This document shows, in pieces, positions 18,612 to 26,317 of a stretch of DNA of 64,000 bases. The position numbers were made by a program, and so were the translations under genes. The notes under the pieces were generated by a model. That model had not been told where the DNA came from. It saw only the letters and a program-made list of their open reading frames with translations, and did no database searches. This DNA is from Flavobacteriales bacterium (GTDB taxonomy: Bacteria > Bacteroidota > Bacteroidia > Flavobacteriales_F > PHOS-HE28): the NCBI GenBank assembly GCA_026129465.1, contig JAHCIA010000001.1:3135503-3199502 (forward strand), in the 5' to 3' direction. Each line of letters starts with the position of its first letter. Within the stretch, counting starts at the first letter, position 1.

Positions 18612-18840
18612 ATGCGTTCTATCCCCCCCCCCCCAAGCCTACCACTTCCTGATCGCCCTGGCTTGCATGGGCATTTTCGCTGATAGCGCTATCGCCCAGC
18701 CGCTCAACATCACGCTCGTCCGCAGCAATTACAACGGCTATGGCGTCAGTTGTTTCGGTGGTACCAATGGTAGCATAGAAGCCATCGTCACCGGGGGAAC
18801 AGCACCCATTTCCTGGGGTCCATCAACGCGGAACCACTGA
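18612..18840 (+). pseudogene. 5' part of an SprB-repeat surface protein, out of frame at a 12-C tract
   Basis: From ATG 18612 the frame reads MRSIPPPPKPTTS and stops, because a run of 12 C (18623-18634) puts it out of register. With 11 C the same ATG would read MRSIPPPQAYHFLIALACMG and on, a good signal peptide ending ADSAIA-Q. Next would come one SprB-type repeat (NYNGYGVSCFGGTNGS, then VTGGTAP), of the kind found in flavobacterial gliding adhesins exported by the T9SS. A promoter lies at the right distance. The frame then runs to a stop at 18838-18840, while the downstream gene part continues in another frame. This is either a phase-variable gene in the OFF state, a decayed gene, or a homopolymer reading error. 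Confidence 0.6.
18623..18634 (+). repeat. Poly-C tract of 12 bases inside a start region
   Basis: Twelve consecutive C residues, 11 bases after the ATG at 18612. Homopolymer tracts of this length in the first codons are typical slipped-strand switches. Losing one C (or gaining two) restores the reading frame to the signal peptide. Confidence 0.9.
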
Positions 18841-18866
18841 TCTTCAAGACCCATAACACGATCCGC

Positions 18867-19472
18867 ATGCAGATCGGCTCCACAGGCAATGTCACGGTGG
18901 GTACCGGGCTTGCGGTCCCGGGCACAAGGATGAGCATTGGCCAGGCATCCGGCAGCAATTGGCTGGAACTGCGGCGCACGGCAGGAGCCGGGAGCAACAG
19001 TTCATGGCTGTTGCACGATCCCGAGAATGATGGCGCGTTGGAGTTCCGATTCCAGCCAGCCGAAGGAGACCCCCTGGAGAAGGTGCTCAGCCTGCATGAC
19101 AATGGCAAGGTCAGCATCGGTGATGTACCCACGGATACACCCTTTCACGACTACCGGCTCTATGTGCAGGGTGGCCTGCTGACCGAAAAGGTGAAGGTGG
19201 CCTTGAAGACCTCCGATGAATGGAGCGACCATGTGTTCAAGCCCGGTTACAGACTGATGCCCCTGCCCGAAGTGAAGGCCTTCATCAAGGAACACGGCCA
19301 CCTGCCCGGAGTGCCTTCTGCGGAGCAAATGGTGGAGCAAGGATTGGACGTGGTGAGGACCAATGCGATGCTGATGGAGAAGGTGGAGGAGTTGATGCTC
19401 TACGTTCTTCAACTCGAGGAGCGTATTGATCAAATGGAGCGTGCTCGAACATTCCAGGGTGGCAACAAGTGA
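18867..19472 (+). CDS. 3' part: tail-fibre-type domain protein with C-terminal coiled coil
   Basis: An open frame of 201 residues from ATG 18867. Its frame is open further up, to at least 18807, and that upstream stretch (FLGSINAEPLIFKTHNTIR) already belongs to the same domain, so 18867 is not a natural start. The product resembles the C-terminal region of Bacteroidota phage-tail-fibre-like surface proteins: RMQIGSTGNVTVGT, YVQGGLLTEKVKVAL, WSDHVFKPGYRLMPL, EHGHLPGVPSAEQM and a final coiled coil (LMEKVEELMLYVLQLEERI). It was probably once joined to the SprB-repeat piece just upstream. The join is now one frame off, or an internal deletion has removed the middle. Confidence 0.65.
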   Translation: MQIGSTGNVTVGTGLAVPGTRMSIGQASGSNWLELRRTAGAGSNSSWLLHDPENDGALEFRFQPAEGDPLEKVLSLHDNGKVSIGDVPTDTPFHDYRLYVQGGLLTEKVKVALKTSDEWSDHVFKPGYRLMPLPEVKAFIKEHGHLPGVPSAEQMVEQGLDVVRTNAMLMEKVEELMLYVLQLEERIDQMERARTFQGGNK

Positions 19473-19554
19473 CACCGATCTACGGGGCAACGCATCACTA
19501 CACCACAAGATCAAGGTCTCCATGCTATTCAAGGTACGCAACAAGTAAGTCGGG

Positions 19555-20181
19555 ATGTACACCAAGCTATTGCGGGCCGCACATCTGCTTTGCCACTTCC
19601 TGTGCATGTTGGCGCAGGTCGTTGCGCAAGCACCAGTGGACAGCGCGGGAACGAGCCGGAACACGATTTATCTGTCCGCATGGGGGCATGGTGGCCTCTA
19701 CTCGGTGAACTACGACCGGGCATGGCGTGTGGGCCGTAACAGGATGTCTGTAAGCATCGGTGCTACCTACCTGCCGGATATCGGACCGGACGAACCGTCG
19801 TACCCATCAGTGCCGAAGTACTCTTTGCCCGTGCAGTGGAACTTCTTCCACGGTGAAGGGCCGAGCACGATGGAGCATGGGCTGGGCCTGAGCCTGTGGA
19901 GTGGCTGGAATGCGATCGGGCCGCGTTATGTAGGAACAGTGCATGAACTTGGCCCCGTCAGCTCCACTGCATTGTACGCATTTGTGAAGCCGATCGGCTA
20001 CAGGCTCCAGCCCAAGCGTCATGGCTTCTTCTTAAGGGCACATGTATTGTTGGCCCTGAAGCTCGCAGAGTTCGATCCGAAGTGGGATAGGTACAGCCGC
20101 GACCACCCGAACAGGGAGCAAAAGGTCTTGCTGTTGCCAGGATTGGATTTGGGGTATTCGTTCAAAGTCCGAAAGAGATGA
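19555..20181 (+). CDS. Putative outer-membrane barrel-type protein
   Basis: A 208-residue protein of unknown function. Seen: an N-terminal signal peptide (hydrophobic run, cleavage near AQVVAQ-A), then alternating strands with aromatic ends (NTIYLSAWGHGGLYSVNYDRAW, RMSVSIGATYLPDIG, LLPGLDLGYSFKV) typical of small outer-membrane barrels in this phylum. It ends in aromatic-plus-basic residues (YSFKVRKR). Its base composition is lower in GC than the dcw genes. It overlaps the next gene by 4 bases (ATGA), so the two are coupled and may act together. Confidence 0.6.
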   Translation: MYTKLLRAAHLLCHFLCMLAQVVAQAPVDSAGTSRNTIYLSAWGHGGLYSVNYDRAWRVGRNRMSVSIGATYLPDIGPDEPSYPSVPKYSLPVQWNFFHGEGPSTMEHGLGLSLWSGWNAIGPRYVGTVHELGPVSSTALYAFVKPIGYRLQPKRHGFFLRAHVLLALKLAEFDPKWDRYSRDHPNREQKVLLLPGLDLGYSFKVRKR

Positions 20182-20936
20182 GACTTGTTGCGTGCATCCT
20201 GCTTCTCTTCATTACGCTGGGCACCCATGCGCAGTACGATGTGCCCGCCAAAGAAATGTTCGACAAGCTTGGCCACAAGGCGGTCTACAATGGGACATAC
20301 GATGGTATCGTAAGCTATATGCTATATACCAACCCTTGGTCCGGCTATCGGTATGGTGAACAGGTCGGCCCCACGCTGGAGGGATACATACGCCTATATG
20401 AAACTACACAGGACAAGGCATACTTGATCAAGTTCGTGAACCTGGCCTTGAAGGCGGTTGCCTGGCGCAAGGCGAACTATCGGTTCAACGACCTGCTGTA
20501 CATGGATGGCCAGCTACTTTGGCCCATGGCCCACTTCATACACTTGGTGCTGATCGATGACCCCAATCTTGCTACCTTCGAAGTGTCGAGCAATGCGGGA
20601 TTGATCGAAGTGCCTGCTTCAACCATTGCTGTCAATGAGCTGCCATTCCAGTCCAGCTACGTCTTTCAAGAGATAGCCACTTGGCTGCTGGCAAGAGGCG
20701 TGGAGAGCTTGGATGCCATCATCGCTGACGAATGGGATGAAGATATCGGCTTCAAGGGAGCTGCAGCGGTCAATTTGCAAGGGGGCTTCGCGGGTGCGCT
20801 TTTGCATCTGGGGCATATGGCCGCAGTGAACAGCAGCTATTCAGGGCTTCAGTCCTACTTGGACCGTGGAGCAAGGTTGGCGGCGCTGTTTCGCTCCGAT
20901 ATGGACATTGAGGATGATTGCTCCTGTTCCAGCTAA
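20178..20936 (+). CDS. N-terminal half of a split T9SS cargo protein (alpha/alpha-barrel-like)
   Basis: 252 codons ending in TAA at 20934. Seen: signal peptide (LVACILLLFITLGTHAQ) and helical repeats rich in aromatic residues (GEQVGPTLEGYIRLYETT, DLLYMDGQLLWPMAHF) that suggest an alpha/alpha-toroid of the glycosidase/epimerase type; the exact family is not recognised. The same frame stays open right after the stop (AFPVLRTGSHNSYWWYHSGWH) and runs into the next open frame. The two halves therefore look like one gene of about 656 codons interrupted by a single nonsense codon. Confidence 0.65.
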   Translation: MRLVACILLLFITLGTHAQYDVPAKEMFDKLGHKAVYNGTYDGIVSYMLYTNPWSGYRYGEQVGPTLEGYIRLYETTQDKAYLIKFVNLALKAVAWRKANYRFNDLLYMDGQLLWPMAHFIHLVLIDDPNLATFEVSSNAGLIEVPASTIAVNELPFQSSYVFQEIATWLLARGVESLDAIIADEWDEDIGFKGAAAVNLQGGFAGALLHLGHMAAVNSSYSGLQSYLDRGARLAALFRSDMDIEDDCSCSS

Positions 20937-21020
20937 GCGTTTCCGGTTCTCAGAACAGGGTCGCATAATTCCTATTGGTGGTATCACAGCGGTTGGCACT
21001 ATGATGTCATAGCTTCATGC

Positions 21021-22145
21021 GTGAATTCATGCCTACCCTTTTTTCACTTCGACCAACCTGATCTGAACACCTACCAAGAATTTATTGAAGACATCAGCCA
21101 CGCAATACCGACGCTTATCATTCCCTTCATGTCGCATCGCTACTCACTATACACCAATGGCTTCTATCCCTTTACCGATACGGAAATGGTACGGTTCAGG
21201 AACACATTCACAAAGCATGTATGGGATCCTACGGCCGGGGGTTTCCACACTGCCGTGAATGGGCAGGATGCACCCGTCTACCCTCCCTCATATAATGGCC
21301 AGTTCAATGTTCTCAGGTACAATGCGCTGGCTTGGATGCCCCTGCAACATTTCGACCAGGCCTCAGGTGCCGCAACTGGTGATCAGGTCTACGACATCAT
21401 CATGGGTTTCTATGAGAGCGAAGTACATGGCAGTCCTACAGATTTGACCGGGGGCTTCCATTATTTGGGCCTCGCGGAGGTCGTCTCCGCCCAATGGGAG
21501 CGCGAATGCTTCAGCCTCACCCTCTTCAACCGCGAATTGGTGTACGATCAGGATTTTGCGGCCAAAGCCGTGCTGACCGTTGATGCCTTCGGGGAAGAGG
21601 GTGCCTCCTTCGCTGACCCGGTGATCCATGTGCCGCGCTTCACGGTGCATGAGGGGATCCGCTCCCAGTTCCGGGCCGGTGGGGCCGTGGCGTGGGAGCC
21701 TGGCTTTGAGGCGGTGTATGGCAGCGTGGTGGAGGCTGTGATCGACCCCTTGGGTTGTGAGATGGCGTACAAGGCGCTCGCCAGTGGTGACATGACCACG
21801 ACCTATGCCGGTGGGGAACAGCGCGATGGTGCGAGGGCTGTTCCTGCGGATGACGCGAGTGCTGCTGGTGAGCGGAAGGGACTGGAGCGCAAGGCGACCA
21901 TGACCCTGATGCCGAACCCTGCCGCCCACGAAGTGACGGTGCGCTTGACCCTGCCCAGCGAACAGCGCGTGCGTATCGAGCTTCGCGATGCATTGGGCCG
22001 ACGCATCAGCGGAAAAGATGTGGGCATGCTGCCTGAAGGGGTCCATGACCTTTTGTTGCCGCTGGAAGGCCATAGCCCCGGACCTTATAGCTGTACTGTC
22101 CACTTGGATGGTGGCCCCCTGACCCGCATGTTGATCGTGGAGTGA
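21021..22145 (+). CDS. C-terminal half of the split T9SS cargo protein, with type A sorting domain
   Basis: Same reading frame as 20178-20936. The first possible start after the TAA is the GTG at 21021, but the conserved sequence begins earlier, so this is probably not an independent gene. It continues the helical domain (WDPTAGGFHTAVNG, YNALAWMPLQHFD). It ends with a T9SS type A sorting domain of about 80 residues (TLMPNPAAHEVTVRL, LRDALGRRISG, GPYSCTVHL). The first half of this piece is AT-richer than the last 500 bases, which match the genome's usual high GC. Confidence 0.6.
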   Translation: MNSCLPFFHFDQPDLNTYQEFIEDISHAIPTLIIPFMSHRYSLYTNGFYPFTDTEMVRFRNTFTKHVWDPTAGGFHTAVNGQDAPVYPPSYNGQFNVLRYNALAWMPLQHFDQASGAATGDQVYDIIMGFYESEVHGSPTDLTGGFHYLGLAEVVSAQWERECFSLTLFNRELVYDQDFAAKAVLTVDAFGEEGASFADPVIHVPRFTVHEGIRSQFRAGGAVAWEPGFEAVYGSVVEAVIDPLGCEMAYKALASGDMTTTYAGGEQRDGARAVPADDASAAGERKGLERKATMTLMPNPAAHEVTVRLTLPSEQRVRIELRDALGRRISGKDVGMLPEGVHDLLLPLEGHSPGPYSCTVHLDGGPLTRMLIVE

Positions 22146-22407
22146 GCTTCGTCGTGGTGCAACGATGGACAGATAGGTTCCATCCAAGGCCGCGTCACCA
22201 GGACATGCCACAACGCCTACAGACCGTCCGCATGAGCGAATGTGGATCTGCTGGCTGGCGCTGCGGGGCGGACGGGAATGGATCCACACCACCTCGGGGT
22301 CTCCGAAGGGACCTTACGCTCCCAGTGCCATGAGGCTCCGTCCTGGGCCTGCGAAGCATCACCAGCAATACCATTGCTGTCCGCGCAGGACCCCCTCTTG
22401 CCATAGA

Positions 22408-22430
22408 CCCACAGGCGGGACGCCTGTGGG
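22408..22430. terminator. Bidirectional hairpin terminator between convergent genes
   Basis: Perfect 10-bp stem CCCACAGGCG (22408-22417) and CGCCTGTGGG (22421-22430) with a 3-base loop. It lies 3 bases beyond the end of the minus-strand response regulator gene and 260 bases past the plus-strand cargo gene. The rest of 22146-22407 shows no gene. Confidence 0.7.
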
Positions 22431-22433
22431 ACT

Positions 22434-23135
22434 TTACCCCACCACCAGCTTGAAGCCCACGCCGTGCACGTTCACGATGGCCACGCGGGGATCGGGCTTG
22501 AGGTATTTGCGCAGGCGGCTGATGAACACATCGAGGCTGCGGCCCAGGAAGTAGGTGTCGTCGCCCCACACCATGTTCAGCACCAGTTCGCGGGGCAGCA
22601 CCTGGTCCTGGTGCATGCACAGCAGGCGCAGCACCTCCGCCTCCTTTTTGGTGAGCTTGCGTTCGCCCGATGGGTGGCTCAGCATGAGGTTGCGGTGGTC
22701 GAAGGTGAAGGCGCCGATCTCGAAGCGGTGGCGGTCGCGCGGGTCCTCCTCGTGGCGGCTGGTGCGGCGCAGGATGGCTTCGATGCGCAGCACCAGCTCC
22801 TCCTGGCTGAAGGGCTTGGTGAGGTAGTCGTCGCCGCCGGCCTTGAAGCCCGCGATGCGGTCCTCCGTCTGGCTCTTGGCGGTGAGGAAGACGATGGGCA
22901 CCTGCGCGTTGACCAGGCGGATGTCCTCGGCCAGGCTGAAACCGTCCTTGTGCGGCAACATCACGTCCAGCACACACAGGTCGTAGGGCTGCTCGTTGAA
23001 TTTCTTCAGGCCCTCCTTGCCGTCGCGGCACAGGTGCACGGTGTAGCCCTTGCGCTTCAATGCGTCCTGGATCACGAAGCCCAGGTTGGCGTCGTCCTCC
23101 ACCAGGAGGATCGCGGGTTTTTCATTCATGGTCAT
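22434..23135 (-). CDS. OmpR/RprY-type response regulator
   Basis: A 233-residue two-domain transcription factor. Receiver domain at residues 8-120: acidic pocket LLVEDD, phospho-acceptor Asp57 in CVLDVMLP, Thr/Ser site FLTAKS and conserved Lys in YLTKPF. The OmpR-type winged helix fills the C-terminal ~95 residues (LTKKEAEVLRLLC, RSLDVFISRLRKYLK, NVHGVGFKLVV). The partner kinase gene lies 75 bases upstream on the same strand. The pair resembles the RprX/RprY systems of Bacteroidota. Target genes cannot be read from the sequence. Confidence 0.93.
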   Translation of the reverse strand: MTMNEKPAILLVEDDANLGFVIQDALKRKGYTVHLCRDGKEGLKKFNEQPYDLCVLDVMLPHKDGFSLAEDIRLVNAQVPIVFLTAKSQTEDRIAGFKAGGDDYLTKPFSQEELVLRIEAILRRTSRHEEDPRDRHRFEIGAFTFDHRNLMLSHPSGERKLTKKEAEVLRLLCMHQDQVLPRELVLNMVWGDDTYFLGRSLDVFISRLRKYLKPDPRVAIVNVHGVGFKLVVG

Positions 23136-23210
23136 CGAAGGTCATTCGAGGTTGAGGGCCGATGAGGGATCGGGAGCTGTAGGCGGAAATGCCGACCTCC
23201 AACAGTATGG

Positions 23211-24530
23211 TCATGTCAACGGCAACACCAAAGTGAAAACACTCCCTTTGCCGAATTCACTGCGCGCGGAGACTTCGCCGTGGTGCGCTTCGGCGATCTG
23301 TTTCACGTAGTGCAGGCCCAGGCCGAAGCCCTTCACGTTGTGCACATTGCCGGTGTGCACGCGGTAGAAGCGCTCGAAGATGTGGCGCAGGTCCTCTTTG
23401 CGGATGCCGATGCCGCGGTCCTGCACGGCGATGGCGAGCCGTTCGCCCTGCTGGCTGGTGCGCACGTCGATGGCAGCGCCGTCCGGGCCATACTTCAGCG
23501 CGTTGTCCACCAGGTTGAAGATGGCGTTGGTGAGATGCACCCTGTCGCCGCGCACGCTGGCCTGCTTCGCCCCGAGGTCCAGACGCAATTCCGCGCCGCG
23601 TTCCTGCAGCGGCAGCTTGAAGGACTCGGCCACTTCGCGCAGCACCTGGTGCATGTCCACGCGGTCCTGCCGCAGTTCCAGCTTGTCCTTGTCCAGTGTT
23701 GCCAGTTGCAGCACGCGCTCCACCTGGGTGCGCAGCCTTTCGTTCTCGCTGCGGATGATACGCGCGTATTCGCCGAGCCTTTCGGGTTCCTGGGTGATGC
23801 CGGGATCGGAGATCACCTCGGCGCTGAGGGCGATGGTGCTGATGGGCGTCTTCAACTCGTGCGTCATGTTGCCGATGAAGTCATTCTTCATCTCGCTGAG
23901 CTTCTTCTGCCGCAGGATCACCCACACGCTGTAGGCGAAGAAGCTGAAGACGATGAGCGTGACCACGGCGGGGAAGATCCAGGTCCAGCGGTCGGGCTCG
24001 GCCTCCCACAGGGTGCTGTGGCGGTTGGGGAAGTACACGCCGAAGTAGTGGCCGTCCTTGTCGAGCTTCAGCAGGGTGCTGTGCTGGACGCTGTCGGTGC
24101 CGATGGTGTCCTGCGACACGTAGTTGCCATAGACGATGCTGTCGGTGAAGCAGTCGTAGATGCCGTACTCGAAGTCGTCGTTGATGTTGCGGCGGCTGAA
24201 TTCCTTCTGCAGCAGCGATTCCAGCAGGTAGGGGTGGAGCGTGTCGTTGATGGTGACAGCGAAGTAGTTGGGCCGTTCCTGTTTCACCGCGTCGTAGAGG
24301 TCGCTGGGGTCCTTGGTGATGGAGAGTATCTGCTCGGTGACGGCGGTGAGGGCCATCACCACGCGGTCGTTGAACTGCTTCTCCAACTGGGAGGCCTGCT
24401 CCTTGTGCAGGGCCACCTGGTCACTGCGGTAGCGCGACGCCTGCTGCAGCCAGAGCAACTGGGTGAGGATGACCCCCGCCACACTGAGGGTGGCCAGGAG
24501 CATGAGGGTGGCTATGCCTTTGCGCCCCAT
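23211..24530 (-). CDS. Membrane sensor histidine kinase (RprX-like)
   Basis: A 439-residue sensor kinase. Two membrane segments (about residues 8-27 and 190-212, the second WIFPAVVTLIVFSFFAYSVW) enclose a periplasmic sensor region of about 160 residues. The HisKA domain has the H-box GNMTHELKTPIS, and the HATPase domain shows the N-box FNLVDNALKYGPDG, G1 DRGIGI and G2 GFGLGLHYVK. The frame extends to a TTG at 24542, but ATG 24530 is the natural start, and a -7-like TAACATTG (24540-24547) sits just upstream. It is transcribed ahead of the response regulator gene. Confidence 0.93.
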   Translation of the reverse strand: MGRKGIATLMLLATLSVAGVILTQLLWLQQASRYRSDQVALHKEQASQLEKQFNDRVVMALTAVTEQILSITKDPSDLYDAVKQERPNYFAVTINDTLHPYLLESLLQKEFSRRNINDDFEYGIYDCFTDSIVYGNYVSQDTIGTDSVQHSTLLKLDKDGHYFGVYFPNRHSTLWEAEPDRWTWIFPAVVTLIVFSFFAYSVWVILRQKKLSEMKNDFIGNMTHELKTPISTIALSAEVISDPGITQEPERLGEYARIIRSENERLRTQVERVLQLATLDKDKLELRQDRVDMHQVLREVAESFKLPLQERGAELRLDLGAKQASVRGDRVHLTNAIFNLVDNALKYGPDGAAIDVRTSQQGERLAIAVQDRGIGIRKEDLRHIFERFYRVHTGNVHNVKGFGLGLHYVKQIAEAHHGEVSARSEFGKGSVFTLVLPLT

Positions 24531-24616
24531 GGGTGGACACAATGTTAAGACCCGCCTGGTGCAGCGTCCGTGGCGTTAACAAGGCTTGGCATCATGCACC
24601 GCATCTTCGCGGGGCC

Positions 24617-26197
24617 ATGGGCGAACGGACCTTCATCCTCCTGCTGGTGCTGCTGGCCGTGGTGGTGGCCATGGGCGCCGTGCTCGACGTGATGGAGGTG
24701 GACGCCGCGCAATACGCCGCCATGTCGCGCGAGATGCTCGGCAGCAGCGACTGGACGATGCTGTACCATCGTGGCGCGGACTACCTGGACAAGCCGCCGC
24801 TGCTCTTCTGGCTGTCGGCCACTTCCTACAAGGTCTTCGGCATCCACAACTGGAGCTACAAACTGCCGAGCATCCTCTTCGCCGCGCTGGGCCTCTTTGC
24901 CACCTATCGGCTGGCGCTCCTGCACCATGCCCGCGAGGTGGCGCGCACCGCGGTGCTCGTCCTTGGTGGCAGCGCGGCCTTTCTGCTGATGACGAACGAT
25001 GTGCGCACGGACACGATCCTCACCGGCGCGGTCATCACGGCCATCTGGCTGGGCATGGCCTGGCTGGACAGACCCTCGGTGCAGCTCGCCCTGGGTTGTG
25101 GCGCGGCCATCGCGGCGGGCCTGCTGGCCAAGGGCCCCATGGGCCTGATGGCGCCCGCCCTGGCGATCGGTGCGCATGTGCTGTTGACACGCCAATGGCG
25201 GAGGCTGCTGGACGCGCGCCTGCTGCTGGTGCCGCTGGTGGTCGCCCTGCTGCTCCTTCCCATGTGCCTCGGGCTTTGGAAGCAGTTCGGCGCGGAGGGC
25301 CTGCGGTTCTTCTTCTGGGAGCAGAGTTTCGGCCGCATCACGGGGGAGAACGTGTGGAAGGACGATTCCACCTTCCTCTATTTCACCCATGAGTTGCCGT
25401 GGCTGCTGTTGCCCTGGACGCTCTTTCTGCTGGCAGGCCTGTGGCACGATCTGCGGGCGGTGGTGCGGCGCGAAGCATTGCCGGAGTATGCTTCCCTGAT
25501 CGGCGCACTGCTCATCTTCATCGGCCTGTCCGCCTCGCAGTTCAAGTTGCCGCACTACCTCTACGTCACGCTGCCCCTCTTCTCCATCGTCACCGCACGG
25601 GTCTTGCACCGTAAGGGAAGCAGGACCTTGGTCCGCATCCATGGCGGCCTCTTGGCCTTGCTCTGGCTGGTGGCCATGGTGCTGGTGGCCTGGTCCTTTC
25701 CCACGGGCAGGTGGCCGTTCATCGCGGTCTTGCTGACCGGCGGTTTGGCCGTGTTGAGGTGGACCCGTCGTGCCCAGGGAATGCTCGTGGATGCGACCTT
25801 CCTGCTGATGATGACGATCGGCATCGCCATCAATGGCCACCTCTATCCGAACATCCTGCGCTATCAGGCCAACGCGCAAGCCGGCAAGTGGGCGGCCCAG
25901 CAGGGGCTGGGTCCGGAGCGCTTCTATGGCATGCAGGTCAGCGGTACCGCGCTGGACCACTACGCGGGCTTCGCTGTGCCCTGGCTCAGCGATGTGGAGG
26001 AAGCACGGCCGGTGATACGCCCGGGGGTGGCCATCTACACCGATCCGCCCCATGCGCGGGACCTGCGTGACGCGGGATTCATACCGGGTCGGACCATCCT
26101 GTTGCGGAATTTTTCGGTGCAGCACCTTTCCTTGGAGCACCTTGATCCGGCGCGCCGCGACGCGGTGGCCGACGAAAGGATAATACTCCTGTATTGA
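24617..26197 (+). CDS. GT39/ArnT-type membrane glycosyltransferase
   Basis: A 526-residue polytopic inner-membrane protein of the PMT/ArnT class, which moves sugars from polyprenyl-phosphate donors to lipid or protein acceptors on the periplasmic side. Seen: the first luminal loop with the catalytic-region signature DAAQYAAMSREML then LDKPPLLFWLSATSYKVFG; TNDVRTDTILTG; AKGPMGLMAPALA; and about twelve membrane helices, followed by a ~100-residue soluble tail. The acceptor is unknown. The ATG at 24617 was chosen by the first helix. It is divergent from the kinase gene; the 86-base gap carries TGTTAA (24543) and TTAACA (24576) as a spaced dyad. Confidence 0.88.
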   Translation: MGERTFILLLVLLAVVVAMGAVLDVMEVDAAQYAAMSREMLGSSDWTMLYHRGADYLDKPPLLFWLSATSYKVFGIHNWSYKLPSILFAALGLFATYRLALLHHAREVARTAVLVLGGSAAFLLMTNDVRTDTILTGAVITAIWLGMAWLDRPSVQLALGCGAAIAAGLLAKGPMGLMAPALAIGAHVLLTRQWRRLLDARLLLVPLVVALLLLPMCLGLWKQFGAEGLRFFFWEQSFGRITGENVWKDDSTFLYFTHELPWLLLPWTLFLLAGLWHDLRAVVRREALPEYASLIGALLIFIGLSASQFKLPHYLYVTLPLFSIVTARVLHRKGSRTLVRIHGGLLALLWLVAMVLVAWSFPTGRWPFIAVLLTGGLAVLRWTRRAQGMLVDATFLLMMTIGIAINGHLYPNILRYQANAQAGKWAAQQGLGPERFYGMQVSGTALDHYAGFAVPWLSDVEEARPVIRPGVAIYTDPPHARDLRDAGFIPGRTILLRNFSVQHLSLEHLDPARRDAVADERIILLY

Positions 26198-26278
26198 TGC
26201 CGGTACACAGGCGTCGTTGCTTCGTGGCCCGAACCAACCGTCCGCGGTTTTGTTCCTTTACTGTTCCAAGATCAACCC

Positions 26279-26300
26279 GGCCGCCATTGCCCTGGCGGCC
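26279..26300 (+). terminator. Hairpin between the glycosyltransferase and the first giant cargo gene
   Basis: 8-bp stem GGCCGCCA (26279-26286) and TGGCGGCC (26293-26300) with a 6-base loop. It may terminate the upstream gene or be a stem-loop in the leader of the next, whose ATG is 17 bases further on. Confidence 0.45.
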
Positions 26301-26317
26301 ACAGCCTGCCAAAACCC

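Noticed and set aside
20934-20936. Programmed readthrough or stop-codon reassignment at the TAA
   Set aside because: Other genes in the window (for example murE) end normally at TAA, and no structure favouring readthrough is evident. A nonsense mutation or base-call error is simpler.
24543-24581. TGTTAA...TTAACA dyad between the kinase and glycosyltransferase genes
   Set aside because: The 6-base arms are 27 bases apart and could occur by chance; no second copy was seen near the response regulator gene.
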